From Aquamicrobium lusatiense (GTDB taxonomy: Bacteria; Pseudomonadota; Alphaproteobacteria; Rhizobiales; Rhizobiaceae), in NCBI RefSeq assembly GCF_014201615.1, contig NZ_JACHEU010000001.1, positions 186,001 through 250,000 of the forward strand: a stretch of 64,000 nucleotides of DNA, read 5' to 3'. Position 1 is the stretch's first letter. The number at the start of each line of letters is the position of its first letter. Below, one piece after another: positions 1-11,951 of this stretch. A model generated the notes under the pieces. It saw only the letters and a list, made by a program, of their open reading frames with translations. It ran no database searches and had not been told where the DNA came from. A program made the position numbers and the translations under genes.

Positions 1-946
1 CGACGCGGATGCCGGTGTCGACGCCCTTCTTCTCCGCCGTTTCCAGCGTGGCGACGGAAGTGCCCATGTGGTGGACGTCATCGATGAAGGCGGCGATCTG
101 CGGATTGCTTTCCGCTGCCTTTTTGGCCAGCGGATGATCGGCGGATACCGCCATGAACGACGCGCCGAAGATCGTGTCGGGGCGCGTGGTGTAAACCTCA
201 AGTTCGGTCTCGCCCGCGGGCGCGCTCGCCGCATCCAGCTTCCAGCGCAGCAGCAGGCCCTCGGACCGGCCGATCCAGTTCTGCTGCATGATGCGGACTT
301 TTTCGGGCCAGCGGTCGAGCGTGTCGAGCCCGTCCAGCAGGTCCTGGCTCATCGACGTGATCCTGAAGAACCATTGCGTCAGGTCGCGCTGCTCAACCGG
401 AGCGCCGGAGCGCCAGCCCTTGCCGTCGATCACCTGCTCGTTGGCGAGCACGGTCATGTCGACCGGGTCCCAGTTGACCTTCGCCGCCCGGCGCTCGACC
501 AGACCCGACTTCCAGAAATCGAGGAACATCTTCTGCTGGTGGCGGTAGTAGGAAGGGTCACAGGTCGCCAGCTCGCGCGACCAGTCGAGCGAGAGGCCCA
601 TGGTCTTGAGCTGGCCCTTCATCGTCGCGATATTGGCATAGGTCCAGTCGCGCGGGTTGACCTTGTTGTCACGCGCCGCGTTCTCGGCCGGCAGGCCGAA
701 CGCATCCCACCCCATCGGGTGCAGCACATTGAAGCCTTTGGCCCGCTTGTAGCGCGCCACGACATCGCCCATCGTGTAGTTGCGCACATGGCCCATATGG
801 ATGCGCCCGGACGGATAGGGGAACATCTCGAGCACGTAATATTTGGGCTGGGGATCGTCGTTCTTCGTCTCGAACAGCTTGTCGGCATCCCATGCCTTCT
901 GCCATTTGGGTTCGGACGCGCGCGGATTGTATCGTTCGGTTGCCAT
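1..946 (-). CDS. leuS: Leucyl-tRNA synthetase, N-terminal part (cut by window edge)
   Basis: Class I aminoacyl-tRNA synthetase charging tRNA-Leu in the cytoplasm. About 315 N-terminal residues are present; the rest lies beyond base 1. The protein begins MATERYNPR. The class I HIGH signature appears as HMGH at residues 50-53, inside [11 protein letters not shown], as is usual for LeuRS. The following stretch [14 protein letters not shown] is typical of the LeuRS catalytic domain, and [11 protein letters not shown] further on marks the start of the CP1 editing domain. The start codon is ATG at 944-946. The KMSKS loop cannot be checked because it lies outside the window. Confidence 0.96.
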   Translation of the reverse strand, partial: MATERYNPRASEPKWQKAWDADKLFETKNDDPQPKYYVLEMFPYPSGRIHMGHVRNYTMGDVVARYKRAKGFNVLHPMGWDAFGLPAENAARDNKVNPRDWTYANIATMKGQLKTMGLSLDWSRELATCDPSYYRHQQKMFLDFWKSGLVERRAAKVNWDPVDMTVLANEQVIDGKGWRSGAPVEQRDLTQWFFRITSMSQDLLDGLDTLDRWPEKVRIMQQNWIGRSEGLLLRWKLDAASAPAGETELEVYTTRPDTIFGASFMAVSADHPLAKKAAESNPQIAAFIDDVHHMGTSVATLETAEKKGVDTGIRV

Positions 947-1099
947 GACCGGTTTTTCTTCTAAAAGCATGCTGGAAGCTGCCGCATGCATGCGGTCAGC
1001 GGGGATATGCCCCGGTCTTCACCATGCTTTGCGGGACCCGTCAACCTAAAGGCATGCCGGCGGGGCAAAATCGGAACGTCAGAACAGCAGGATTTCGAT

Positions 1100-1762
1100 A
1101 TGAGCGATGCGGTTGAGCGGCTTGCACAGGTGAAGCAGAAGATCGCGGTGGCAGAACGCGAAGCCGGCCGCGATGCAGGCTCGGCCGTGCTCGTCGCTGT
1201 CTCCAAGACCTTCAATGCAGAGGCTGTCCGCCCGGTCATCGAGGCGGGCCAGCGCGTGTTCGGAGAGAACCGGGTTCAGGAGGCACAGGGCAAATGGCCG
1301 GGGCTCAGGCAGGCGTTCTCCGACCTCGAGCTGCATCTCATCGGCCCCCTGCAATCCAACAAGGCAAAGGAAGCCGTTGCGCTGTTCGACGTCATCGAGA
1401 CGGTCGATCGCGAGAAGATCGCGGCCGAGCTGGCGAAGGAGATCACAAGGCAAGGTCGCTCCGTGCGCCTCTACGTCCAGGTCAATACGGGTTCCGAGCC
1501 CCAGAAGGCGGGCATCGAGCCGAAAGAGGCGGTCGCCTTCGTCACACGCTGCCGCGAGGTTCATGGGCTGGTCATCGAGGGGCTGATGTGCATTCCGCCC
1601 GCCGATGAAAACCCCGGCCCGCATTTCGCTCTGCTGGAAAAGCTCGCCCGCGAGGCCGGCGTTGAAAAACTGTCCATGGGCATGTCGGGCGATTATGAAC
1701 TGGCCGTCGCCTTTGGCGCGACCAGCGTCCGGGTCGGCTCCGCCATCTTCGGAACCCGCTAG
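1100..1762 (+). CDS. YggS/PROSC-family pyridoxal phosphate homeostasis protein
   Basis: Cytoplasmic PLP-binding protein of about 220 residues, the normal family length, in the alanine-racemase-like TIM-barrel fold. The family buffers PLP and affects amino-acid and keto-acid balance; no catalytic activity is known for it. Visible signatures are LVAVSKTF with the PLP lysine at K36, FGENRVQEA, HLIGPLQSNK, and the C-terminal MGMSGDYELAVAFGATSVRVGSAIFG. I place the start at ATG 1100 (MSDAVERL), because the in-frame upstream extension to 986 has no family resemblance and overlaps the leuS promoter region. The stop TAG is also the edge of a mosaic repeat. The gene is divergent from leuS. Confidence 0.93.
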   Translation: MSDAVERLAQVKQKIAVAEREAGRDAGSAVLVAVSKTFNAEAVRPVIEAGQRVFGENRVQEAQGKWPGLRQAFSDLELHLIGPLQSNKAKEAVALFDVIETVDREKIAAELAKEITRQGRSVRLYVQVNTGSEPQKAGIEPKEAVAFVTRCREVHGLVIEGLMCIPPADENPGPHFALLEKLAREAGVEKLSMGMSGDYELAVAFGATSVRVGSAIFGTR

Positions 1763-1862
1763 AGCATTTCTGCTTTTCTCTGAATCGCAAAATACTCTAT
1801 CTCTTTGTTTTGGCCGCATTTATGCGACGCCAGATGTTTCCATCTGGCTGCAAAATGCTCTA
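1760..1862. repeat. Intergenic mosaic palindromic repeat (RIME-like), copy 1
   Basis: About 100 bp bounded by inverted arms AGAGCATTT (1761-1769) and AAATGCTCT (1853-1861). Inside are two smaller dyads, CGCAT/ATGCG (1815-1826) and CCAGATG/CATCTGG (1830-1847). The AGAGCATT...AATGCTCT ends recur at 49853-49892 and, as GGAGCATT...AATGCTCC, at 58407-58438. This design resembles the rhizobial intergenic mosaic elements (RIME). The family assignment is from memory, the inverted repeats are directly visible. It starts within the yggS stop codon. Confidence 0.7.
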
Positions 1863-1892
1863 AAAACGCTCCCGCATGAAATCACACCAAGG

Positions 1893-1926
1893 AAAAAGGC
1901 CGGGGCATGACACCCCGGCCTTTTTC
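1893..1926. terminator. Bidirectional rho-independent terminator between yggS and the livJ-like gene
   Basis: Perfect 13-bp stem (1893-1905 with 1913-1925) and a 7-nt loop. The stem starts with five A and ends with five T, so it has a U-tract in both directions. It lies between convergent genes and can serve both. Confidence 0.9.
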
Positions 1927-1948
1927 GATTCAGTCGTGCAAACCTCAG

Positions 1949-1996
1949 ATCATTTATGCGAGGCCAGATGTTTCCATCCGGCTGCAAAAAGCTCTA
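1949..1996. repeat. Partial copy of the mosaic repeat, overlapping the livJ-like stop codon
   Basis: This stretch repeats the right half of copy 1: CATTTATGCGA, GGCCAGATGTTTCCATC, GGCTGCAAAA and GCTCTAG match 1817-1862 in the same order with a few substitutions. The terminal CTAG contains the stop codon of the minus-strand binding-protein gene (1994-1996). The two copies flank the terminator. Confidence 0.6.
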
Positions 1997-3100
1997 GTCC
2001 GCAGCGACGATCTTGCCGCCTTCCCACTTGAACAGCGAGAAGCTCGGGCTCGTCAGATCACCGTTCTCGCCATAGGTCAGCTTGCCGATCGCGGTCGGGA
2101 TTTCACCGCCGTCCTTGAGCGCGGCTGCAACGGCTGCGGTGTCGTCGGCCTTGCCGGCCTTCTCGATGCCCGCCTTGAGCACTTCAACCGCGGCATAGGC
2201 GTTGAGCGTGAAGGCTTCCGGGGGAATGCCCTTTTCCTTCAGCACTTCCACGGCAGCGGCGGAATCGGAGTTCTTCAGCGCGTCGGAGGCGTTGGTGAAC
2301 AGCGTGCCGGCAGCGGCTTCGTTGCCGATTGCCCAGTATTCGGTGTTGGACAGGCCTTCACCGCCGATGATGGTCGCCTTCACGCCTGCATCGGCGAGCT
2401 GGCGGGCGAGCAGGCCGCCTTCAGGGTGATAACCGCCGAAGTAGATGACCTCGGCGCCATCGGATTTCAGACGCGTGACCAGCGCCGACAGATCCTTCTC
2501 GCCGGCATTCAGCGAGGTGTGGCTGACTTCGGTCACGCCACCGGCATTGATGCCGGCCTTGAAGGCGTCGGCGAGACCCTTGCCGTAGGTGCCCTTGTCG
2601 TCGACGATGGCGACCTTCTTGTCCTTCAGGTTCGCCACGACATAGGCAGCAGCCACTTCGGCCTGCTGGTCGTCACGGCCGCAGGTGCGCAGCACGTTGG
2701 TCAGGCCGCGCGCGGTCAGATCCGGCGCCGTTGCGGTCGGCGTCACCATCAGGATGCCGTTCTCGGCGAAGACGTCGGAAGCGGCCATGGCAACGCCGGA
2801 GGTGACCGGGCCGACCACATAATGCACGCTCTCGCCCACCAGAAGGTTGGCCGCCGAAACGCCCTGCTTGGGATCGCCGGCATCGTCAGCCAGCTTGATC
2901 ACCACCTTCTCGCCAAGGATGCCGCCATCCTTGTTGATCTTCTCCACGGCGGCCTCTGCGCCATTCTTGACCTGCTCGCCATAGGCGGCAACCGGCCCGG
3001 TCAGCGGTGCCACGACACCGATGACGATATCGGCCTGCGCGCCCGAAACGAAAGCCATCGAAGCAAACAGTGCAACGCCGGCCAAAAGTTTGTTCTTCAT
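1994..3100 (-). CDS. Branched-chain amino acid ABC transporter substrate-binding protein (LivJ/LivK type)
   Basis: Periplasmic receptor of a HAAT-family importer, 368 residues. Residues 1-23 form a Sec signal peptide ending AQA before [13 protein letters not shown], the standard start of mature Liv-type proteins. Family motifs include [38 protein letters not shown] and [16 protein letters not shown]. The start ATG at 3098-3100 is preceded by AGGGAG at normal spacing. No permease or ATPase gene is adjacent, so it is an orphan receptor that presumably serves a transporter encoded elsewhere. The exact ligand (Leu/Ile/Val, other amino acids or amides) cannot be read from sequence. The stop codon lies inside a mosaic repeat. 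Confidence 0.92.
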   Translation of the reverse strand: MKNKLLAGVALFASMAFVSGAQADIVIGVVAPLTGPVAAYGEQVKNGAEAAVEKINKDGGILGEKVVIKLADDAGDPKQGVSAANLLVGESVHYVVGPVTSGVAMAASDVFAENGILMVTPTATAPDLTARGLTNVLRTCGRDDQQAEVAAAYVVANLKDKKVAIVDDKGTYGKGLADAFKAGINAGGVTEVSHTSLNAGEKDLSALVTRLKSDGAEVIYFGGYHPEGGLLARQLADAGVKATIIGGEGLSNTEYWAIGNEAAAGTLFTNASDALKNSDSAAAVEVLKEKGIPPEAFTLNAYAAVEVLKAGIEKAGKADDTAAVAAALKDGGEIPTAIGKLTYGENGDLTSPSFSLFKWEGGKIVAAD

Positions 3101-3438
3101 GAGTGTGCTCCCTGTTACCTGAACCTCGATGCATGAACCTGCCGATAAGGCAAAAAAGGTCCAGCGAAGTCCTGAATTTCAGGCATAGCTGCTGTGCCGC
3201 CTCTTGGCAATCGCCCGCCGATCAGGCTTTCGGCATTGGCCGCGCTATCGCTTGGGCCAGAAATGAACAGCTCCGCAAACGCCGGTCATGACGCAATGTC
3301 GCGGCTTTAAATGATGGCAATCCAAGGTCTAATGTTGCCGTTGAGGCAGCAATGTTAATAATGCGGCCGACTTTCGTGGCGGGATGCCGCGCAGATAAGC
3401 CCGCTGGCCGGGCGCATTATTCGGGAGGGAAGCCTGTA
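3101..3438. promoter_or_regulatory. Divergent promoter region between the livJ-like gene and acs (338 bp)
   Basis: No gene is visible. The region must hold the promoters of both divergent genes. Small dyads seen are CCTGAA-T-TTCAGG (3171-3183) and the imperfect TTGCC/GGCAGCAA around 3334-3352. The acs ribosome-binding site GGGAGGGA is at 3423-3430. No clear sigma-70 hexamer pair can be called. Confidence 0.5.
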
Positions 3439-5391
<1,953 letters not shown>

Positions 5392-5400
5392 TCTGAACGG

Positions 5401-5434
5401 AAGGAGGCGGGCAAAAACCCGCCTCCTTCTTTTT
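5401..5434 (+). terminator. Rho-independent terminator of acs
   Basis: Perfect 11-bp stem AAGGAGGCGGG (5401-5411) with CCCGCCTCCTT (5418-5428), loop CAAAAA, then CTTTTT. It starts 9 bp after the acs stop codon. Confidence 0.9.
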
Positions 5435-5516
5435 GAAGTCCCGACTCGTTTTTGAAGTCCTTACTCGGGCAAACCAGCTTTGCGGTCCCGCATCCTTCCG
5501 ATTTGTTCGGAAGCGC

Positions 5517-5735
5517 TCAGAAGTCGCTGGTGAGGCCCTTCACTTCCCAGTCGCCATAGCGGCCGGGCTCCATGCCCCCGCGCCCGCCAAGCTCGACCGG
5601 TCGCGCGGCTTCGGCCTGCTTGTAGGCCTTGCGCCGTTCGGCAGCCTCTTTCAGCGCCCGCTCGGCCGCCGGGCTGAGAGCCTTGTCTTCCGCTGAGGTG
5701 CTTTCCTTCGGTTCCGTGCCATCTTGATCTGTCAT
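5517..5735 (-). CDS. DUF1674 / SDHAF4-like small protein
   Basis: 72 residues. The C-terminal 21 residues, RGGMEPGRYGDWEVKGLTSDF, carry the defining DUF1674 pattern: an RGG motif, then RYGDWE, then a terminal SDF. Mitochondrial members (SDHAF4) help assemble flavinylated succinate dehydrogenase, so a role in SDH maturation is an inference for the bacterial protein. The N-terminal half is charged, low in complexity and probably disordered, with ALKEAAERRKAYKQAEAA forming a short helix. I choose ATG 5735 (MTDQDG), preceded by AGGACGG; an upstream in-frame ATG would give 100 residues. It is divergent from htpX. Confidence 0.82.
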   Translation of the reverse strand: MTDQDGTEPKESTSAEDKALSPAAERALKEAAERRKAYKQAEAARPVELGGRGGMEPGRYGDWEVKGLTSDF

Positions 5736-5839
5736 TTCCGTCCTGCCAAATGGATTGAAAGCTGGCCTTTCGCTTCCCATCATATAGCGAAACAGGTGCG
5801 TGGGATCGACCCTTTGCACGCGGGAACACGGAGTACGGT

Positions 5840-6919
5840 ATGAACACGATGCGCACCGCCATGCTGCTGGCCGCCATGACGGCGCTGTTCATGGGCGTGG
5901 GCTACCTGATCGGCGGCTCGGGCGGCATGACGATCGCTTTCGTGATCGCGGCGGCCACCAATCTGTTCAGCTACTGGAACGCCGACAAGATGGTGCTGTC
6001 CATGCACCATGCCGTCGAGGTCGATGAGCGCAACGCGCCCGAATATTACGCCATCGTGCGCGAGCTTGCCTCGCGGGCCGGGCTGCCGATGCCGCGTGTC
6101 TATCTCATCGACAACCCGCAGCCCAACGCCTTCGCCACCGGCCGCAACCCGGAAAACGCCGCCGTCGCCGCCACCACCGGGCTCCTGCAGCGCCTGTCGC
6201 CTGAGGAAGTCGCCGGCGTCATGGCGCATGAGCTTGCCCATGTGCAGAACCGCGACACGCTCACCATGACCATCGTCGCCACGCTTGCCGGCGCCATTTC
6301 GATGCTCGGCAACTTCGCGCTGTTTTTCGGCGGCAACCGCGACAACAACAACAATCCGCTGGGCTTCATCGGCGTGCTGGTGGCGATGATCGTCGCTCCC
6401 TTCGCAGCCATGATTGTGCAGATGGCGGTCAGCCGCACGCGCGAATATGCCGCTGACCGGCGCGGCGCGGAAATCTGCGGCCGACCGCTTTGGCTGGCTT
6501 CCGCCCTTGACAAGATCGCGCGCAACGCCGAACGCATCCACAATCCCGATGCCGAGCGCAATCCGGCAACGGCGCATCTCTTCATCATCAACCCCCTTTC
6601 CGGCGAGCGCATGGACAATCTGTTCTCCACCCACCCCGACACGGGCAACCGCATCGCCGCGCTGCAGGCCATGGCGAACGAGTGGGAGGGACCGGCCAGC
6701 GCGCCCGATATGCACCGCCAGCCCGATCCTGCCCCCCGCAGCGCTCCGTCCCGGAACGCTCCGCAGGCGAATGCCGACCCCGGCGAAGGCCAGAGTGCCG
6801 GGCCATGGGGCGGGCGCCAGCAGAATGAAGCTCCGTCCCGGCAGGCAAAAACCAAGTGCAGCCCCAAGTCCAATCCATGGGGCCGCAATCCCACCGGGCC
6901 GAAAGGCCCGTGGTCGTGA
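5840..6919 (+). CDS. htpX: M48-family membrane zinc metalloprotease HtpX
   Basis: Inner-membrane protease for quality control of membrane proteins. 359 residues. Two N-terminal membrane helices (about residues 4-22 and 28-45) precede the zinc motif HELAH at 130-134; the third zinc ligand is E202 in [13 protein letters not shown]. Two further helices lie at about 143-162 and 175-195. The conserved [13 protein letters not shown] stretch is present. A Pro/Ala/Gln-rich tail from about residue 290 is longer than in E. coli HtpX (293 residues). The start ATG 5840 follows GGAG. The last bases GTGA overlap the start of rsmB, so translation of the two is probably coupled. Confidence 0.95.
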   Translation: MNTMRTAMLLAAMTALFMGVGYLIGGSGGMTIAFVIAAATNLFSYWNADKMVLSMHHAVEVDERNAPEYYAIVRELASRAGLPMPRVYLIDNPQPNAFATGRNPENAAVAATTGLLQRLSPEEVAGVMAHELAHVQNRDTLTMTIVATLAGAISMLGNFALFFGGNRDNNNNPLGFIGVLVAMIVAPFAAMIVQMAVSRTREYAADRRGAEICGRPLWLASALDKIARNAERIHNPDAERNPATAHLFIINPLSGERMDNLFSTHPDTGNRIAALQAMANEWEGPASAPDMHRQPDPAPRSAPSRNAPQANADPGEGQSAGPWGGRQQNEAPSRQAKTKCSPKSNPWGRNPTGPKGPWS

Positions 6920-8325
6920 AGCCCGGGGGTTTGAAATCGGGGGCGCAGACGCGCAGACGGCATCCTTCCGGTTCACGCAGCCCGGACACCGCATCGCCAG
7001 CCGTGGCGGGCCTTGCCGCGCGCAAGACCGCCGTGCGGCTGCTCGGTGCCGTCATCGAAGCCAGCACGTCGCTGGACGGCCTGACCGACAACGAGCACGG
7101 CCACCCGCAATATATGGCGCTCGACATGCGCGACCGCGCACTGGTCCGCGCCATGCTGGGCGCGGCGCTGCGCCACCGCGTCACCATCAGCGCACTGCTG
7201 TCGAAGCGGCTCGACAAGCCGCTGCCGGCCAACGCGACCGCGCTTGCCCATATCCTGCATATCGCCGCCGCGCAGATCCTCTTCCTCGACGTGCCCGACA
7301 GCGCCGCTGTCGACCTCGCCGTCACCCACGCCAAGTCGGATCCCCGCACGCAGCGTTTCGCCGGGCTGGTCAATGCGGTGCTGCGCGCGCTCTGCCGCGC
7401 CAAGGCAACCGAGCTCGAAACGGCGCTCGCCGGCACCCACGACGCGCCGGAATGGTTCGCGAACCGGCTTGCCGCGGCCTATGGCGCGGACGAAGCCGGC
7501 GCCATCCTCCGCGCCCACCGGCTTGAGGCGCCCATCGACATCACCGTCAAGTCAGACCCCGATCTGTGGGCGCAACGCCTCGGCGGCATCGTCCTGCCGA
7601 CGGGTTCCGTGCGGCTGGAAAAGCTCGATGGCGCCATCACCGGACTGCCGGGCTTCGATGAGGGCGCGTGGTGGGTTCAGGACGCCGCCGCCGCCCTGCC
7701 GGCACGGCTGATGGGCGACATTTCCGGCAAAAAGGTCGCCGATTTGTGCGCGGCCCCCGGCGGCAAGACCGCGCAGCTCATTCTCGCCGGCGCTGACGTC
7801 ACCGCCGTGGACGCCTCGGCAAGCCGCCTGAAGCGTCTCTCCCGCAATCTCGACCGGCTCGGGCTGAAGGCCACCGTCATCCACAGCGATCTGATGCAGC
7901 TGGACCCGCCCGACCTGTTCGATGCGGTGCTGCTCGACGCGCCCTGCTCCTCCACCGGCACGGTTCGCCGTCACCCCGACGTGCCGTGGACGAAGACGCC
8001 GGACGATATCGCCCGGCTGGCCGCTCTCCAGCGCCGGCTGCTGGACAAGGCGTTCACGCTGATTCGCGACGGCGGCATCGTCCTGTTCTCGAATTGCTCG
8101 CTCGACCCGTCAGAGGGCGAGGAGCTGATCGCCGCGTTTCTTGGGGATACGCCCGGAGCGGAACAGGACCCGATCCAGCCGCAGGAAGTGCCCGGCATCG
8201 CGCCATTCGTCACGCCACAGGGAGCCCTGCGCACCACGCCGGCGGGGCTGGATATGGGTTCGCCTTCGCTTTCGGGGCTGGACGGTTTTTACGCCGCAAG
8301 GCTGAGGAAGCGCGCTGCCTCATAA
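6916..8325 (+). CDS. rsmB: RsmB/NOP-family 16S rRNA (cytosine-5) methyltransferase
   Basis: SAM-dependent m5C methyltransferase with an N-terminal NusB-like RNA-binding domain (about residues 30-170) and a C-terminal Rossmann catalytic domain. Motif [12 protein letters not shown] begins near residue 278. DAPCSSTG has C344 and [13 protein letters not shown] has C394, the two cysteines of motifs IV and VI; the family uses the latter as nucleophile. Start: GTG 6916 overlaps the htpX stop as GTGA and gives 469 residues; an ATG at 6856 would extend into htpX coding sequence with no family similarity. The target base in this organism (C967-equivalent) is inferred. Confidence 0.92.
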   Translation: MKPGGLKSGAQTRRRHPSGSRSPDTASPAVAGLAARKTAVRLLGAVIEASTSLDGLTDNEHGHPQYMALDMRDRALVRAMLGAALRHRVTISALLSKRLDKPLPANATALAHILHIAAAQILFLDVPDSAAVDLAVTHAKSDPRTQRFAGLVNAVLRALCRAKATELETALAGTHDAPEWFANRLAAAYGADEAGAILRAHRLEAPIDITVKSDPDLWAQRLGGIVLPTGSVRLEKLDGAITGLPGFDEGAWWVQDAAAALPARLMGDISGKKVADLCAAPGGKTAQLILAGADVTAVDASASRLKRLSRNLDRLGLKATVIHSDLMQLDPPDLFDAVLLDAPCSSTGTVRRHPDVPWTKTPDDIARLAALQRRLLDKAFTLIRDGGIVLFSNCSLDPSEGEELIAAFLGDTPGAEQDPIQPQEVPGIAPFVTPQGALRTTPAGLDMGSPSLSGLDGFYAARLRKRAAS

Positions 8326-8379
8326 GGTGAGAGCAGGCTTAGGCAAGCCGTTGCTTACGAAAGCATGTGGACAGAATGC

Positions 8380-8402
8380 CCTGCGGCCTGCGCCGCAGGT
8401 TT
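8380..8402 (+). terminator. Possible terminator hairpin after rsmB
   Basis: 8-bp stem CCTGCGGC (8380-8387) with GCCGCAGG (8392-8399), loop CTGC, followed by only TTT. The short U-tract makes termination uncertain. The 145-bp gap to the next gene holds nothing else clear. Confidence 0.4.
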
Positions 8403-8485
8403 GCATTCCCCTTCGCATAACCTATTGAATCACATAGTTTGCATGTAAATTCGAGACTTCGGTACAAGCGTTGGCCACTGCTGCC

Positions 8486-10195
8486 ATGAATACGACTCGC
8501 CTTTGGGCGCTGGTCGCACGGGAATTCTGGCGCAAGGCGCGCCGGAACCTGCGCGCCGGTCCGGCCTATCGCTGGCGCTATTCCGGCCGCACGCCCGAGC
8601 GTGTGCTGATCGCTCCGCCCGACCTGCGCCTTGCCGATCCCCAGATCGCCACGGAGATCTATTACGGCCGCTTTCCGCTTTCGGGCCGGCTCGTGGAGAC
8701 CGGCGGCGAATCGCCATTCCGCGTTTCCGCCTCCCATGAAGGCTGGCAACGCTCCCTGCACGGCTTCCGCTGGCTGCGCCACATGCGCGCCGCGAGTTCC
8801 GAGCTTGCCTCGGCCAATGCGCGGGTGCTGGTCAAGGACTGGATCGCCATCCACGGCAGCCACATAGCCGGCATCGCCTGGGATCCGGGCGTGACCGCCA
8901 AGCGCATCATCGCCTGGCTCCAGCACTCCTCCGTGGTGCTGCAGGGCGCGGATCTGCCCTTCTACCGCGCTTTCCTGAAATCGCTGGCGATGCAGATCCG
9001 CTACCTGCGCTCGATGGCGCGCGAGATGCCGCATGGCAAGGACCTGCTGCGCGCCCGCATCGCCCTTGCCTTCGCCGCCCTTTCCCTGCCTGCGCCGCCA
9101 TCGGCGCTGCGCTCGGCCAGCCGCAATCTGGCCGAGGAACTCGATCGCCAGATCCTTCCCGACGGCGGCCACATCTCGCGCAATCCGCTGATGGTTCTGG
9201 AGTTCCTCGCCGACATATTGCCGCTGCGCCAGACCTACGCAAATCAGGCCGAACAGCCGCCGGCGGCATTGATGGGAGCCGTGGACCGCATGCTGCCGGC
9301 GCTGCGCTTCTTCCGCCATCAGGAAGGCAGCCTCGCCTGCTTCAACGGCATGGGCGCCACCATACAGGACCGCATCGCCGCCATATTGCGCCATGACGAC
9401 ACCGCCGGCGCGCCGCTTCTGCACGCGCCCCATTCCGGCTATGAGCGCCTCAGCATCGGCGATGTCACCGTGATCGCCGATACCGGCGCGCCGCCGCCCC
9501 TCGAAGTCTCGGGCTCGGCGCATGCCGGCTGCCTCTCCTTCGAACTGTCGTCGGGGCGCCACCATTTCATCGTCAATGCCGGCGTCGACACCTATGGCGA
9601 CCCGGAATTCAGGCCGCTGGCGCGCGCCACCGCTGCCCACTCCACGGCCACGATCAACGACAATTCGTCGGCCCGCTTCAGCCATTCGTCACGCCTCTCC
9701 GGCCTTGTCGGCTCGCCGCTGATCGGCGGCCCGCAGCATATCCATTGTGAGCGCCGCGACGGGCCGGACAGGCACGGCTTTCTCGCCCGCCATGACGGCT
9801 ACCTGCCTCGCTTCGGCCTGTGGCATGAACGTGAGCTGATCCTTTCCAACCGGGGCGGAACGCTGTTCGGCCGCGACAGCTTCCTTGCCGACACCCCAAG
9901 CCGCACCCGCAATGACGCCCAGCATCTGGTGACGGTTCGTTTTCACCTCCACCCCGAGATCAACCTGTTCACCGACTCAGGCGGCCATTACGTGCTGGCC
10001 GCCGACAATGGCGATGCGTGGATGTTCTCCTGCGCCGAGGTCGCGCCGCAGGTGGAAGAGTCCATCTATTTCGCCGGCATTGCAGGCCCGCGCATCACCC
10101 GCCAGCTCCTGCTCTCCTTCGACGCCTCGGAGGTTCCCGAGATTCGCTGGCGCCTGAAGCGGGTGCGGCTGGCGGGCGCAAGCCTTCCTAACTGA
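8486..10195 (+). CDS. Heparinase II/III-like protein
   Basis: About 569 residues with the architecture of heparinase II/III-like proteins: an N-terminal (alpha/alpha) toroid region, then a beta-sandwich domain from about residue 330 (YERLSIGDVTVIADTG, SFELSSGRHHFIVNAGVD). Classical members are polysaccharide lyases acting on uronic-acid glycans. No signal peptide is visible, so the substrate and location in this lineage are unknown; a role in a cell-surface or intracellular polysaccharide pathway is only a guess. Start: ATG 8486 (MNTTRLWALVAREF); a TTG at 8471 would add five residues, and neither has a strong Shine-Dalgarno. The position between rsmB and purH is, as I recall, common in rhizobia. 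Confidence 0.82.
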   Translation: MNTTRLWALVAREFWRKARRNLRAGPAYRWRYSGRTPERVLIAPPDLRLADPQIATEIYYGRFPLSGRLVETGGESPFRVSASHEGWQRSLHGFRWLRHMRAASSELASANARVLVKDWIAIHGSHIAGIAWDPGVTAKRIIAWLQHSSVVLQGADLPFYRAFLKSLAMQIRYLRSMAREMPHGKDLLRARIALAFAALSLPAPPSALRSASRNLAEELDRQILPDGGHISRNPLMVLEFLADILPLRQTYANQAEQPPAALMGAVDRMLPALRFFRHQEGSLACFNGMGATIQDRIAAILRHDDTAGAPLLHAPHSGYERLSIGDVTVIADTGAPPPLEVSGSAHAGCLSFELSSGRHHFIVNAGVDTYGDPEFRPLARATAAHSTATINDNSSARFSHSSRLSGLVGSPLIGGPQHIHCERRDGPDRHGFLARHDGYLPRFGLWHERELILSNRGGTLFGRDSFLADTPSRTRNDAQHLVTVRFHLHPEINLFTDSGGHYVLAADNGDAWMFSCAEVAPQVEESIYFAGIAGPRITRQLLLSFDASEVPEIRWRLKRVRLAGASLPN

Positions 10196-10300
10196 CGAAC
10201 GACGCATCAAAGCCCGGCCTGTCTGCGATTCATGCGTTTAATTCGCAGCCCTCATGTGCTAGGGCGCGGCCATATTCCCGCAGCATGAAGGACCCCGCGC

Positions 10301-11917
10301 ATGGCTGTCGCCTCCAAGAACATTCCCGCTCCCGATCTGGTGCCGGTGCGCCGGGCGCTGCTGTCGGTCTCCGACAAGACGGGCCTCGTCGATTTCGCAC
10401 GCGCGCTGGCTGCCGCCGGCATCGAGCTGGTGTCCACGGGCGGAACCTCGAAGGCGATCGCGGAGGCCGGCATTGCGGTGCGCGATGTCTCCGAACTGAC
10501 CGGCTTTCCCGAGATCATGGACGGCCGCGTCAAGACGCTGCATCCCTCCGTGCACGGCGCACTGCTCGGCATTCGCGACGACGCCGAACATGTCGAAGCC
10601 ATGCGCGCCCACAACATCGAGCCGATCGATCTGGTGGTGGTCAATCTCTATCCGTTCGAGGAGGTGCGGGCCTCGGGCGCCGGCTATGCGGCAATCGTGG
10701 AGAACATCGATATCGGCGGCCCCGCCATGGTGCGGGCTTCGGCCAAGAACCATGCCTATGTCGCCATCGTCACCGACCCGGAAGATTATGCCGGCGTGCT
10801 GGAAGCCATGCAGGCGAATTCCGGCTCGCTATCGCTGGATTTCCGCAAGTGGCTGGCCGCAAAAGCCTTTGCCCGCACTGCCGCCTATGACGCCGGCATC
10901 TCCAACTGGTTCACTGAGACGCTGGAGATCGAAAACCCGACATGGCGCGCTTTCGGCGGCAAACTGGACAGCGTCATGCGCTATGGAGAAAACCCGCACC
11001 AGCAGGCCGGCTTCTACGTCACCGGTGAGAAGCGCCCGGGCGTTGCCACGGCGCACCAGTTGCAGGGCAAGCAGCTTTCCTACAACAACATCAACGATAC
11101 CGATGCCGCTTTCGAGCTGGTGGGCGAATTCGATCCGGCCCGCACCGCGGCGGTCGCCATCATCAAGCACGCCAATCCCTGCGGCGTCGCCGAAGGCGCT
11201 TCGCTGAAGGACGCCTATCTGAAGGCGCTTGCCTGCGATCCGGTTTCCGCCTTCGGCGGCATCGTGGCGCTGAACGGGCTGCTCGACGCGGAGGCGGCCG
11301 AGGAGATCGTGAAAACCTTCACCGAAGTGATCATCGCCCCGCAAGCCAGCGAGGAAGCGCAGGCCATCGTTGCCGCGAAGAAGAACCTGCGCCTGCTCGT
11401 CACCGGCGGCCTGCCCGATCCGCGCATGGCCGGCATGATGGTGAAGTCGGTGGCCGGCGGCCTCCTCGTTCAGGGCCGCGACAATGCCGTGGTCGACGAT
11501 CTCGACCTCAAGGTGGTGACGAAGCGCGCGCCGAACGACGCCGAGATGGCCGATTTGCGCTTTGCCTTCCGCGTCGCCAAGCATGTGAAGTCGAACGCCA
11601 TCGTCTATGCGAAGGACAGCGCCACCGTCGGCATCGGTGCCGGCCAGATGAGCCGCGTCGATTCCTCACGCATCGCCGCCCGCAAGGCGATCGATGCAGC
11701 GGAGGCGGCCGGCTGGGCCGGGCCGCTGACCAAGGGCTCGGTCGTGGCCTCGGATGCCTTCTTCCCCTTCGCCGACGGCCTGCTGAGCGCAGTGGAAGCC
11801 GGCGCCACCGCCGTCATCCAGCCGGGTGGCTCGATGCGCGACGAGGAAGTGATCGCCGCGGCCGACGCCCATGGCATCGCCATGGTGTTCACCGGCACCC
11901 GCCACTTCCGGCACTGA
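10301..11917 (+). CDS. purH: Bifunctional AICAR formyltransferase / IMP cyclohydrolase
   Basis: Catalyses the last two steps of de novo purine synthesis, AICAR to FAICAR to IMP. 538 residues, normal length. The N-terminal IMP cyclohydrolase (MGS-like) domain begins [20 protein letters not shown]. The AICAR transformylase domain shows [26 protein letters not shown] (the catalytic Lys-His pair region), [11 protein letters not shown], and the C-terminal [15 protein letters not shown] and FTGTRHFRH. The start ATG 10301 is preceded by AAGGA. It is convergent with the MFS gene 34 bp downstream. purE and purK lie about 35 kb away, so purine genes are scattered. Confidence 0.97.
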   Translation: MAVASKNIPAPDLVPVRRALLSVSDKTGLVDFARALAAAGIELVSTGGTSKAIAEAGIAVRDVSELTGFPEIMDGRVKTLHPSVHGALLGIRDDAEHVEAMRAHNIEPIDLVVVNLYPFEEVRASGAGYAAIVENIDIGGPAMVRASAKNHAYVAIVTDPEDYAGVLEAMQANSGSLSLDFRKWLAAKAFARTAAYDAGISNWFTETLEIENPTWRAFGGKLDSVMRYGENPHQQAGFYVTGEKRPGVATAHQLQGKQLSYNNINDTDAAFELVGEFDPARTAAVAIIKHANPCGVAEGASLKDAYLKALACDPVSAFGGIVALNGLLDAEAAEEIVKTFTEVIIAPQASEEAQAIVAAKKNLRLLVTGGLPDPRMAGMMVKSVAGGLLVQGRDNAVVDDLDLKVVTKRAPNDAEMADLRFAFRVAKHVKSNAIVYAKDSATVGIGAGQMSRVDSSRIAARKAIDAAEAAGWAGPLTKGSVVASDAFFPFADGLLSAVEAGATAVIQPGGSMRDEEVIAAADAHGIAMVFTGTRHFRH

Positions 11918-11951
11918 GCCGGCCGCCGGCCTCCCGCTCTCAGGTAAAGTC

